A stretch of 64,000 bases of DNA from Gymnorhina tibicen. Lineage: Eukaryota; Chordata; Aves; Passeriformes; Artamidae. A program made the position numbers and the translations under genes. Location: positions 22,585-86,584 of the forward strand of contig VXAZ01009468.1 in NCBI GenBank assembly GCA_013399875.1, given 5' to 3'. How positions within the stretch are numbered: the first letter of the stretch is position 1; each line of letters starts with the position of its first letter. Below, piece by piece: positions 1-12,500 of the stretch. The notes beneath the pieces were generated by a model. The model saw only the letters and a program-made list of their open reading frames with translations. It ran no database searches and was not told where the DNA came from.

Positions 1-59
1 TCGAGCTGCTGCCAGTGTCCCGCCCCGCCGGGGGCTTCCTCCCGGGTTCGGCTCGGTGT

Positions 60-110
60 TATTTCGGTGCCGACGCTCGCGGAGAGTGGGCCGGGCTATT
101 TATAGTGAGC
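60..110 (-). promoter_or_regulatory. Minus-strand TATA motif in GC-rich patch, probable promoter of the next gene (CPNE9?)
   Basis: Positions 97-104 read TATAAATA on the minus strand, set in otherwise very GC- and CpG-rich sequence; initiation would fall near position 70. The palindromic core CTATTTATAG (96-105) also fits the MEF2 consensus YTAWWWWTAR. In other vertebrates CPNE9 follows MTMR14 in the same direction, which would place its promoter here. Only the promoter lies inside the window, so the identity is inferred from synteny. Confidence 0.4.
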
Positions 111-212
111 GGCGCCCCCGGCAGCGCGGCTCCCCCACGCCACCCCCCGCCCGGCCCCGCTGCCCCCGCCCGCAGCCCAGAGAGGAGGCAGGAGAGGGCA
201 CAGCTCGGGTCA

Positions 213-218
213 TTTACT
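213..218 (-). terminator. Candidate MTMR14 polyadenylation signal (AGTAAA)
   Basis: Reading the minus strand past the MTMR14 stop, no AATAAA occurs before the window edge. The best hexamer is the variant AGTAAA, about 160 nt after the stop. This would give a very short 3' UTR of roughly 180-190 nt ending near position 195. It is plausible because a promoter-like GC-rich patch begins just beyond. Confidence 0.35.
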
Positions 219-379
219 GCAGAGATTCGCCGAAGACCCCGCACCCCCCAGCCCCAGGCAGGGGGGCTAGTGGTGGGCGCTGGGTGCAGCAGGTGCCCGC
301 ACCGAGAAGAGAGTCCCAGGACTCTGCTGGGGGACGCGCCAGCCCCAGTTTTCCAGGCAGTGATCTGGGAACGCTGTCT

Positions 380-557
380 TCAGAGGGTGCTGCTGCCTCT
401 CAGTCCCACGCCCCGCACGAACTGCTCGAGGAGGCCACCGATGGCCCCTGAGGGGCTGGGGGGCACGGCCTTTAGGCCGATGGTCCGGCTGTAGCTTGCC
501 AGAAAGGCAGAACGCACTTCTTCCAGACGGGACTCACGGTCACTTGCCGACACCAGT
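380..557 (-). CDS. MTMR14: MTMR14 terminal coding exon 19
   Basis: Acceptor CTCCTAG, one base completing Leu, then [51 protein letters not shown] and the end Gly-Ser-Ser-Thr-Leu, with stop TGA at 380-382. The last few residues differ from the mammalian Ser-Ile-Ser-Ser-Asn-Ala-Leu ending. The rest of the exon is closely conserved. Confidence 0.94.
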
Positions 558-3500
558 CTAGGAGAGAGAAGGGGAGGTCAGTGACTGCAGCCATCCTTCT
601 CCATATCCCAGCTCTCGGTCCTGACCTAGGGCTGGCAGCAGGACCACGAGTCTGTCCACAGTGCTGGCAGGTCTATGGTGTTCAACGCGCTGCAGAGGCT
701 AAGGCAGCACCAGCCCAAAAGGTTCTGTCCACAGAGCTGATGGCAGCTGGTGCCACTGCCTCCTCATCCAACCCAACCCACGGAACCACTTGCAGTCTCA
801 GTCTCCTGTTCTCCACAGGGTTTCCTCCTTCACACACCCCACTGTCCCATTTCTCCCACCACCATGGTGCTCACAAGGCTGCAGTTCATAAACAAAGTGG
901 TGCTTTGGCCAAGTGGGTGCTGAGATCAGCCCCTGCGCCACCTCCCTCCTCTCCTCACACAGATGAAGCCTGTCCACATGTGCTGTGCCCAGACAGTCAC
1001 TTCCAACCTATTTGCAACCATCCCTCACTTTGACCAGCCCCAGCCTTGTGTGCTTGTGCCAGCACAGACGGCTCGTTGGAAGGGGGGATGAGAGGGAGCA
1101 GACAAGGTGACAAAAGCCCCAAGGAACACTCCAGCCATAGGAAGAGAGCTGAGCAGCGTGTTACTTCTGCTCCCCAGCATGGCTGCTCTCGGCAACCAGG
1201 AGCAGACTAGGGCATGACTTCCCATGGGACCTCCTCTCCTCTCCTGCTGATCCACACAGCTGGTTAGGGGCAGGGGGAAAATAGCAGAAGGAACGCAAGA
1301 CTTCAGCCGAGGGACCACGGGAAAGCAAGACTGGGGCTCAGAGGCAGCTGTTCCAAGCTCTCCAGCCTAAAACGATCCTTGCTGTGGTGCCTCTGTGACA
1401 TGCCGGTGGTTCCCAGAGAGATTAAGACATTCCTCAAAGGTCACTCCAAGGGCACAGCGCGAACCTTCTCCATAAAAAATTCTCTTTAATCTTCCAGCGC
1501 CTGGGCTGGCTATAAATTGGCACAGCTCATCTGAATGGAAGTGTTAACCACCCACAGCCAACAGCTTCGGTCCGGAAACAGCAGCAAGAGGATATGGTGG
1601 GAGGCCTATAAACAGCAAGCGATGCCAAGGCAGCCAACCAGGCCGCTGTTTACTGTGTCTGATAATAAAGAGAAGCCAGAGGGCAAAAAAAGGCAACAAC
1701 ATATCTAAACACATTAGCAATGCTTTTTGGCAACCTAATTAGGACATGGAACTTGCAAACCTGCTAGCATTTAAAATAAGCTCCGTGAAGGCAGGACTTA
1801 CTTGCACCCGAGTACAGCGATCTCAGATGTCACGCGCAGAGGTAAGCGAGGGCGTGCAGCAGTTAGGTCCCGTGTCTTGTGGCTCTCGCACCTCTTTACA
1901 GGGCAGATTTTGTATTTGGGTTTTTGGGTTTGTTTTGTGGAGTGAGACACTCCAAGGCACAGGGTCAAGCAGCCAGCCACTGCTCCACACCAAGGCCTGT
2001 GGACCAGCTGCAGCACTTCACCCTAAACAGTTCACCGCGGAGGCAGGTCGTGCTTCCTTGCCAAATCCACGGCACTCTGCCCCGCTACACTTCCTACAGC
2101 CTGCCCGCTCGCCTGCAGCTCAGGGTGCGGGATGAGAGGAGGCTGTCAAAGCCCCAGCTCAAAGTAAGCCCTGACAAGCCCCACACAAGCACAAGAAGTA
2201 GGCTGTGAAAAGCATACCTTCATCGAGCTGCTGCCAGTGAAGATGCAAAGTGGGAACTTAAATGGAATTAAAAGAAAAAAAATCATACTGTGTCAGGCTG
2301 CAAAAAACTGAGATAAAACCACAATGGAGTCCTGAGCAAACAGGGCTGATGCAGAGCAGAGAGAGGGTGGAGGCTCTGGGTTAAGCTCAACACAACACCC
2401 CTGGGAACTCTTCATCCTTTCAGTGCAGTGCCTTGTCCCAGCACCTTCAGTTGAGCAGTCCCCAGCCCCCAAGCAATCCACAGCTTTAGTGAATAGCTGA
2501 ACAGGGCAGAGCACCCACAGGAGAAGCACCACCACTGTTCTCCTTTTGAATCCACTGCCCCAAGCAGTCACTCTCCAAACTGCATAAGCCTAAGGCCTAT
2601 CAACTTTGATTCATGTTTCTCTACTGAACTCCCTGTTCTGACGTTGGATCCAACTCCAAGGGCAGCAACAACTCGCTGGTGACCAAGCACAGCCAGGCTC
2701 AGGACACAGTAAAGCAGTCACTATTCAGATGCCCATCCTTCAGTCCCTTGCCCATCTCCAAACTACTGCAGGAGCAGCTCAGCGTGCCCTCAGGAAAGAA
2801 GAGCAAATCCTGGCCAGGTCATGTCCGACGTCTCTTGCAATGTTTTGATCTGTCAATTCATGGATGTTGTAGCTTCACCATAACTTGAAGGCAGCTGCTC
2901 TGCTCTGTTCAGCAGCACAGCACGCAGCCACACAAGATGGAGAGCCAGGGCAGGCAGCCTGTCTAACAGGAGACATGGATTTTCATGTTGCTTGCCCTCT
3001 GCCTCAAAAGCATGTACTCGTATCTCAGTAAGGGACCAAGCATCTGGCAGCACAGCTCTTGCATTGCTTGCTAGCAGCAGCCCCTGATCTGCCATTTCAA
3101 TTTCTTGATGGAGAGTTTGCAGCCTGAAGGCACAAACCAAGGTTCTCCTCTAACAGCAATTAAAGCACATCTCCAGTCTTTCAAGCTTCCACAGGTGGAT
3201 TTCTATTTGGGGAGGAACATTTGCTTCCCAACCATTTCACACGGCAGGATGTGGCAGGATGCAGGGTCTCTGTGGCTCTGCACTGGCCAGGCACAGCACC
3301 TGCAAATGATGCTGCACAAGCCCAGGCAAAATTTGGGTTACAGAAGGAAAGACCTTCTCTTACTCTAGCAAGGATCTGACCCCAGTGGGGAGATGTAGGT
3401 GAGCAAAATCCAAAAGCAAGAAAATCTGGGTTACCAGTCCTGTCCTGACTAACGTGAATCCTCAACTGCACTCAATTATGCCCAAATTCAGCATCTTTGA

Positions 3501-6500
3501 GGAAGAGAGAAAAACCTCTTCCTACAGAAAGCAAAGTGCTTCCCCATCATTAGGCAGAGAAAGTGCCGTTTTCTTTCCGTGTTCAGCATAAGCAAAGAGC
3601 GCTCAGGGACTGAGTTTGTGGATAGAAAACATAAGGCAGAGAAGATGGAACAGTTTGTTATGGGCTCCCAGGCTTCTCCGAAAGTGCCAGCGTGATAAAG
3701 TTGCAGTGCTTGCAGGCAGCCAAGAGACCCAAGGAGAGATCCTGCATTTGAGACACTTACAGGCAAGTGCTAGAGAACTCATCCGGGAAGCTGCAAGGGA
3801 GAGAGGCGTCTGTGTTCAGGATTGCCTGCTCCCGAATACTGCCACACCCTGTCACCATCTGCCAGCTGCCAAAGTCTGTGGAAACGGAAGATCCAGGCAG
3901 AGAATGGTCCGCCGATCTGGGGCAGAGAGAGAGGGAGACGGTGTGATCAGTCAGATCATTCAGCCACATGCTTTTCGCTGGCACTAGTGCCAGGGACCTG
4001 CCGGGCGGACGGCCAGCAGTGCCTGTGCCAGCACTGTTGACACTCAGGGACCAGGGTGCAACATGCAGCTCTGGCTGGGCCCCAGACCAAGCCTTTCCTT
4101 TGAAAGCGACGGGAGAGCCAAGCTGGCTGGGGCCAACAAAGCAGCAGGAGCACACCGGGAGCTGGACAGGAGAGAGCCAGCACGAAGCAGATGGCCATGC
4201 AGAACTGAGAAACCCATTAGTGAGACGGAACAGCACATCCTGCCCTGAATCCTTCACAGATGTGAAAGTTGTGCTGTACAAGGGACATTCCCCTGTTGCT
4301 TGTTGTAGCTGTTAGCACATCCCAGGGAAGCAGGGCAAATCAAGGCTGTGACTTGGTTAGTGCTGGGAAAGACTTAGAGATCATTGTCCTGGCAGCAGTT
4401 AGAAAGCAGATCACTCCCGAGCCGTTACCACCAGATCTGAACAGAGCCAATGCTCAAGGCGTACCCAGGACACCTACCCCCAGCACCTGAACATCTCTTC
4501 ATTTCTGTGTTAAAGAAAGGGCTGTGCCAGAAACCAGGTGACAAAACATCTTTAGGACAGGCTAAATAGCCAAGGAAGGATAATTGTTTGATGTATGCAA
4601 CCTCCCACCAGGAAAGAAAGAAGCATGAAACATGGTAAGTGAATCTGAGGAGTCCCTCCAAAATCTCAGAGAAGAGGGCACAATCACTTGAGACAAACCC
4701 AGAGCTCTTGGCTTCCAAGGGAGCAAGCAATTACTGTGCCTTGCTGCACAGCAGAGTGTACATAGCTGGAAGCACAGCCTGTGGCAGAGCTGCTCAATTA
4801 CACACTACCAAGATCTTCTGGATAATTTATCTGAGTTCTGCTGGGCAGAGAGCAGTGCTCCAGCTCCAGCTCTGCTGGGCCAGGTACTTGCACGCCGTCT
4901 TCACAGCTAAGAATAGCAGTGGCGCACTGCAGCTGCTCCCCAAGGGACCAGGAGAACAGCCAGAAAGACAGGCTCTCCCACAGCAAGAAGGACCTGAGCT
5001 AGACTGGAAGGCAAGGGTGGGTCCAGATGCACAGCAGGAAACCTATCTGCAATCTCAATCTAATTCCAGGCCTGCCATTTAATTAGTCTGATCAATACAG
5101 CCAAGCTTGAGCAGTGGGAAATGTGGTCCTGAGCTGACTGTGCAAGCATAGAAGAGGAGTCACACAATTCCCTGCATATCAGCTTCCCATCACTGCTGAA
5201 GTTTGGGGGTAATACCCCTGTCTAGCAGCTCAGGGTCCTAAAGGGCATGACAGCAGAAAGCAGGAAGAACAGATCTTCACCTGTCTCACACAGATCTTGT
5301 TCTTTGGCTGTGAACTCAGGAGTGAAGGTCAGAGTATCGGGAGAACCCTGTCTTGGCAAAATGGTGTTTTCCTGGGGCATGTAATGCCAAAGTAAAAACG
5401 AGGGCACTTCACTGAAAGCAAAAGTGCAGCATACACTGTTAGAAAGACCTTCAGGAGATCAGATGGGATAACCTTCCTGGAAAAGCAAGGAATTTGTAAG
5501 GGAAGGGGAACAGCTGTTGAGTGACATCTACTTCTCTCCATGCCTTTGGAACATGAAGTGGAGGAAGTCAGTGTGAAGGAGAGCAGGCAGAGTGTTTGGG
5601 CCCAGAGCACAATGCCATGACGGAAGCACAATGGGAACAGTGCAGGATGCCAGGGAGAAGCATGGAGGAATACTGCTTCAGTGCAGAGTGAAGAGGAAGA
5701 CGTCACCTCCCTGAGAGCACAGCACAGCCGGACAGGAAAAACAGGAGTGTCACACGTGGTGACAAGAAATTGAGCTAAAGGAGTAAAGAGAACTGTAGGC
5801 AATGGGCTTGGGCTGAAAGTAGGCAGCGACAGGATTCAGCCAGAAAAGTAATGAGTTGCTGAACACAGGACAGGTTTGTGGCCAGATAGAAACAAAAGTT
5901 TTGGAGAGGGCAAGCATGAATGGCAGAGGAGGGCCTGGACTATAGTAGGATCTCCAGGTGAAGGTAAAAAGAACTGAGCACAGTTCTGCAGCTCTTGCAA
6001 AGGGAGAGTAGTATCTGGAGCCTGCCCAGGAAACTCTGCCCACATGGCAAGCCACGATCCAGGGCACCAGGGACAGCAAAAATGTCCCTCTGCCCAGTAT
6101 CATCAACCACACCAGTCAAATAAGTCTGTGCTAAAGAAGGTGAACAGAAAATTGTTTTCTGCTTTGGGTGTGTGGCCTCAGCTTCCAGCTGCTGGTCATC
6201 TTCCTTGGTTGTCAGCTAAGATTAGACTGATCTTATACCACCTCTTGGATCAAGTCATCTCTTGAATTCTGCCATGGACAGGCTGATAAAAGCACTGTGT
6301 ATCTCCTGCAAGACTGACTCAGTGACTCTCTAGTCCTCCTGCTCTTCCTGGCGTCCCCGACCCTGTCAAGCAGCTGTGCAAACTTAGTAAGGTTTCATCT
6401 AACCCAACAACACTGGGGTCTAGGAGTTCAAGGCAGTCAATTCCATGTCTTGCCTCCAGGCAGCAGAACAAACGCTTGTCGATTAATTGAATAAATGGAT

Positions 6501-9500
6501 TGACTCAGCAATGAGTCTAGGTAATTTCTTTCCTGGATCTGAGCCTGGCCAGCAGAGCTAAGATATTGTGGCAGACCTTCCCCTCTATCCCCAAAGCCTT
6601 CCCAAGGGAGGCTCCTGAGGAAGTGTCACAATCAACAAGCATCTTGGACAGCCTCAAGAGACAGCAGGGGCCAAGCCTGGGAAGACACAGCATGGGAAAT
6701 TTTGTGTTTGCACTGCAACGGCAGCAGAGCTTCTTAGAAGTTGAGCTTTGCTTGAGACACAAGACCAGATGTCTGGGGTGACTGCACCCCAATGCCATCC
6801 AATCAATGCTAGAGGTAAAAGTCTTCCTGTAATTTCTACCTTGAATACTTCTTGTAAAGTCTTACTGCAGAGGCCCCAAAAGAGCTTCAGTGAGGCCCTT
6901 GGAACAAGCTGGAAATGCTGGGACACCAGAACCAGTTGCCAAGTCTTTAAGAACAGCATGCCTGCAACACATTTAACAGCCATGCCAGAGGCTGGCTAGG
7001 AGTGAGGGCAGCACGGAGTCCTGGGAAGCAGCCGGACAATGACAGCAAAGCTGACATGCTTAGAGGAGATGAGATATAGCCAGTCTTCAAGTCACTGTCT
7101 CTACCACAGACATCTAATGGCAGACAGAAAAAGAATCAAAGTGAGCTTCACACACCCACCTCTTCAGGTCCACGAGTGGGAAGAAACTCCCTCAAAAGTG
7201 CAAGATTAACTAAATTAGATTAGCAAAACAGAGATGAGCTGCAAGCTGTTCCTTCACACAAGAAGGGACCTCTCGCGGGCCATAAACTGGCAGCTCCTAA
7301 CCTGGAATGGTTCCTTTTAATTAGGTCAGTGCTTCTCATACAACATGCTGCACAAGACAGTATTTCAGAGCACATGGACACTCACTTGCCTGCCAGAGAA
7401 GAGCCAATACCGGAGGCAGAGCAACAGTCAGGGATCCTTCCCTTTCTTAATACGTAACTGAGATGAGTGCCAAGTGCCAACAGCTAGGCTCCCATCCTGC
7501 CCCGTGCTGCCCCCGCTCACCTGACGTATTTCCACACACCTAGGACTATTTGGGAAGCAGCTCATTTGCCAGCATATGCTCTGTGCCTCAAACCGAAGCA
7601 TTAAGTAGGTTCTGTATGTACAGGCAGACTGTGGCAACCTGGAGTAAAGGGCAGCCCTTCCCACCTTTGCGTGGGAAATGTTGGCAAGGAGTATGGCACT
7701 CTGCCAAGAACTGGGAGCCCTGGCTGAATCCCAGGCAGTTATCTACAGGCTGGGAGAGTGCCCGAGCAGCCCGTTCTCTGTGAGCACCATTTCTGATTGC
7801 AGTACATAGTCATGTGCCAGCCAGCAAGCTCATTTTGTGGCATGGTCATGCAATAATTCCAGAAAACACTCCTGTAAACAATTCCTCTCCTGCTGTGGTC
7901 ACTACCTCAAGTTGTCACATTGCAGATACACCTTCCAAGCGAGGTGGCCATAAGGAGCAAGACACACAGTGTGCACACACAGTCTTCTCACTACCTACAA
8001 AACACCCAAAGCCAAGGGGCAGCAGCTTCTCTGTCCCACTCTGCTCTCACTGTGCTCCCTCCAGACCCACAGTTGAGCCATCTGCAGCCCTTACTAAGTA
8101 AAATAAGGGAGTTCTCTGTGACTGCTGGTCAAAGCAGATCCTCCACAATTTAACTCCTACAGATCTCGACTCTGTAGATCACAGTACTTTGGGTTTATTT
8201 AATTGACTTAGCAAAAGCATATTCAACCAAAGATTATCCAGCTGCTAATCCACATTAGTGCCATGTAGACACACAGTAAAACCCTGACACAGTTACAGAA
8301 TTTTTCTGCAGTGCCATGGGACGCTTAGACTACTAGTGTCAAATGCAAATACAGGAAAAGGTTTGCAAACTGCAACCCCCTCACATGCAGGGGGTTCAAT
8401 TTGAGGCACACTGACTGCCATACTCAGAGCTCTCTGCAGAACAAGCAGCACCTTGTCCTACTCTGCAAGTAGTCTATGCAGTATTTTCCTGTGTGTTTGT
8501 CCTCCACAGATGTGATCTTACCAACATTTTGGAACAAGCTAGAAAGACTGATAGAAATTGCCTTTGTACTGCTTTGCCTAACAAGAACCATCCTGGGATT
8601 TACAGGTACCCAGGACCTCTGGATCACAGCAAGATTCTCAAGATGGGCTGGTAATGTGACACCAGCAGCCTGTTGGCATTGCCTGGCCAAGAGAGGGGCT
8701 TGGCTCCTAATGTCTGGGCATTTGTGATCCCTTCTTTTAGGACAGCCCAGTTCCCCTCCCAGGCCATGCTCATGTCTCTTGGTGACTTGCCTTCCTGTTC
8801 CCTCCAGAGCTCCCCTGACTGCCAGCACCTGGACTGGGCTGTTGACCTGAACTATCTGGCATTTTACAAGCAACCATTTTAACCACTGCAACAGTTGAGG
8901 AAAGTGTTTTGTTGCTATGGCCACACAAACAGAGGATTATGAAGTCAAGTACAGTGATTTTGTCATCTCAAGAGCCTTGGGTGTTGACCTGCCAGCAGCA
9001 CTGCAGGAATAAAGGTATTTTTGGCATCCTGATCAGTCTCTGTGCTCCTGCTTATCTATCTTAGTACCAGAATTTTTCAGGAGGTGAAGAGACAATTTAC
9101 CTCTTCCTTCCACCATAGATATAGTCCTCCACCAAAAATGGGACTGTTTCCTTCAGGGTAGGAAATGGTGGCTGAAGGTACTGTGTTATCTACCAGAACA
9201 ATTCAAACTACCACAGTTGAAACAGGGAGACCAAAGGCCAAGTGGAATGCCAAAACCTCTTTCTGAAAAAAACATATCATGCTTAGAACCCAGAAATTGC
9301 AACCCGTGACAGTGTCTGATAAGGCAACCCTAACCTTTGCTATGGTGCTCTTCTGCCTACTCTTGTTTCTCCTCTTTGCTCTTGCAGAGCAGTCTGGATG
9401 AAGCTGCTTCTTCCCGAGCACTGCTGCAAGCTTGCTACCAGCAAGCACTGAACAGCCTGTCAGGCCTTGGGAATGGCATGGGACCACACACAGGAATTGT

Positions 9501-12500
9501 GGCACTACCATTGTGAACAAAGCGGCTCCCAAGACAAGCTGTTTTCTTTCCAGTATTTTCTTCTCTTCTTGGGAGATTCTTTTCATCTTACAGAGAATGC
9601 AGAGGTGGGCCCCAGCAACAACTCAAATCCCTCCTATTGATGTCTTTCCCTGGGGAGAACAGTTAGCATCATTTATGAAAACTGTCAGACACTGGGGTTT
9701 TTCTCTGGAATTGAGAGAAACTTGTTAAAGAAAGTCTTATAAGTTTTCAAAGCTTTACTTGTTTGTCATTTTATTTTCCATATGATGAGAGAATACTCAG
9801 ATTTGGCTTGTGGCTGTTTCAGAATCACTAGAAAAAGACTCATCGGAAAACCTGCAGAGAGTACACAAGCACTTGACGCTGTTAACAGCAACCTCTTATC
9901 TCAGAGTCTCTTTATTCCATGTTGGCCTAAACACATGGTGTTTGCTCCACAGGCTCTGTTCTTTCTTCCCTAGCCCAGCTCACCGCTCAACTCTGCCCTA
10001 TCGCAGCGTCAGACTCCAGAAGGGTGCCTTTGTCATGGCGTGAGATTAGGCTCAGGTCCAGGGTCCCCGTTCCCCAGCAGGAACACACAGCCTTCCGGGT
10101 AGAATCCTTTGTGCTGGCACAGTGCTCGCAGCTTGCTCCCAGCATAATGCTACCTCTGCTTGCCACCAGCACCCAGTTTTTTTCCAACCTGCATCATCAA
10201 GAGGGTCAGCAGGTGAAAAGGGGGACAGGATAGATGCAGAGGGAGGTCTGCTTGGTTTGAAAAGCTTCCTTCCCCAAACACCACAGCCATTTCAAACCCT
10301 GGTAGACAGAGAAAGTGCTGTGAGCTGCAAGCATGCAGGATGCAGAGATGCCAGAGCTCAGAGTTGAGGCATGCGCTGAGGACAGGCAGAACAGACAGCT
10401 GGCTGCTACAAGCACAGTTCCTCGCTCCTCTAGGGGCTGAGGCAGGAGTGTCTGTGTTTAATGGCCAGCACTTCAGACAAGGTCAGACTAGAGAGGAACA
10501 GGCCTCCCGAGGTTTGTCCACAGACACAAACACAGGTGCTCCAGTGTTTCCAGAGCCACACAAGGGTAGCCCTGCACTCCCGTTACCAGACACTCATTTT
10601 GCTGAGAAGTGCTCTGCTCTGTCCCATCTCACCTGGATCTGGGCACTTCTAGTGGGCTGCTTCCAATCCTCAGGAAGTTATCAGAATGGGTTGATGAGGA
10701 GGAGCTGGAGGACTTGACTTCAACCATTCCAGTAGAAGACAGCCTGTCTTCAGACTGCTGTGCCCTGCTCCAGAGCACGGCTTGCGGTGACGATGCACAG
10801 CTCTTCCTCCTGTGGGATAGAGGACGTGGGTGAGAAAGCTGACTTTTCTATGTACTCCAACTAGGAAGCCTTTCCACCACACGCTGGATTTTAGCCCAGC
10901 AGCTACAAGCTCTTGTTTCCACTGAACCCGCCCTCCTCCCTCCCAAGGAGCCATGAGTCACGGGTAACCGCTCAGCGAGGGGGGTACACTGAGCTCAACC
11001 CATCTTAGCCCATTCTTTTATAGATCACCATCCACGTGACCTAGAAATCAGAGATGGGAGAATGCATCAGCCCACACAGGCACAGCGATTGCTTTGTTTA
11101 GTCTAGCAGCAAAAATGCCTTGAGCAAGGGGCCTCCCAGCGGGGAAAGACCATTTCAATCTGCTCAAACTCCACAGTATGTTATCAGCCCAGGTGGGCGT
11201 TCACATGCACTGAGGGCAACAGGGACACACCACCAGTGTTATTTTCCCTTTTAGCAATTCCCTTTGGGCACCACTGACCACACTCCTGACCATGTGCTTA
11301 CAGCTGACAGTGACTCCAGATGTAGGTACACTTCAGTTCTCTTTCTGTCTATGCTGACAGCCCAAACTGCTTTAGCTTCTTTCCTAGCCAGCACATTCAG
11401 ACTCAGTCATGATTCGGTGTCCATTGCTGCATCAGGACTTAGCTCACAGCACCATCCAACTACATGCCAAACACGCACACATTTGGGACTAATTCACATC
11501 ACTGCTGCTCCACGTTCAGAAGATTTTCCTTCTTATGTCAGTTGTTTCATTTTGTTTTTTCCCTAGAAGAGTCCCAAGAATTTCCCCCATTCCAAGACCA
11601 CACTGAATTGGACAATGACCTCCCTATGTACAAAAGTAAAAAAGAAAAATTCTGAAGCAAACAAACTCAAGGGAAAAAGATGGTATTCTTCCTAAAACAT
11701 GGAAGGGCATCTCAGCTTTGAGATCTCAAGCACTGTCAGCAAGTGCAGCTAAAGACAGGCTCATTGTACAGTGGAAAGCGCGATATCCTCTCTTCGTTTC
11801 TTGAAGGATGTCCACCCTCAAACATCACACCACAGCCTCTCTTAAGCATTATTCATCTCATGTTATCATAGCTGCCAACATCTCCAAGTACAGCCTGCAG
11901 AAACAGGTTAGAACAGATAAAAATCAAATGCCTCTCCCTGCAGAGACTGTGAGGCCACCTGTTTTCAGGGCAATACAACAAAGTACATCCCTCTTCTCCC
12001 TACTCACACTATGCACAGCCCAGCTCAACCAGCTTGTAGCAAGCCCTATGTATTCTCCAGACTACAGAGCCACAACAGCCTGCAGTAAAATATCCATGAT
12101 CAGTCCTCTCACTAAGCACTTATGGCAAGGCTCACAACCCTCCCCTTTCCCAAGCTCATGCCTCCCCAGCATGGCCCAAACCATCCCTGTGGAGCAGCTG
12201 CTAGCCCAACACAGCCTGATGTCTCCCACAGAAATAAAAGCAAACCAGAGCTAGGAAACACATTGCAAAATCCAGCCCTAATCCACACAAGTGCAGCTGA
12301 TCTCCTCCAGCACGCTCTGGTTGCTTCCTATCTTGTGAAAAGCACACATAGGTTCTGTGCAGCAGAATCAAGTCTGTATGTCCTGAGCACTCAGAGCAAA
12401 AGAAATGCTTCCAATTCACTACCCTGCAGCCCTGCAAGTGGAAAGTTGTTTTCTACTTGGTGCAGTTGCTTTGATGTGGATAGGTAGGCTCTGTGTGTTA

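Noticed and set aside
15..494. Plus-strand open frames of 130-160 codons at the left edge
   Set aside because: They run through a CpG-rich promoter patch and antisense to the last MTMR14 exon; no recognisable protein.
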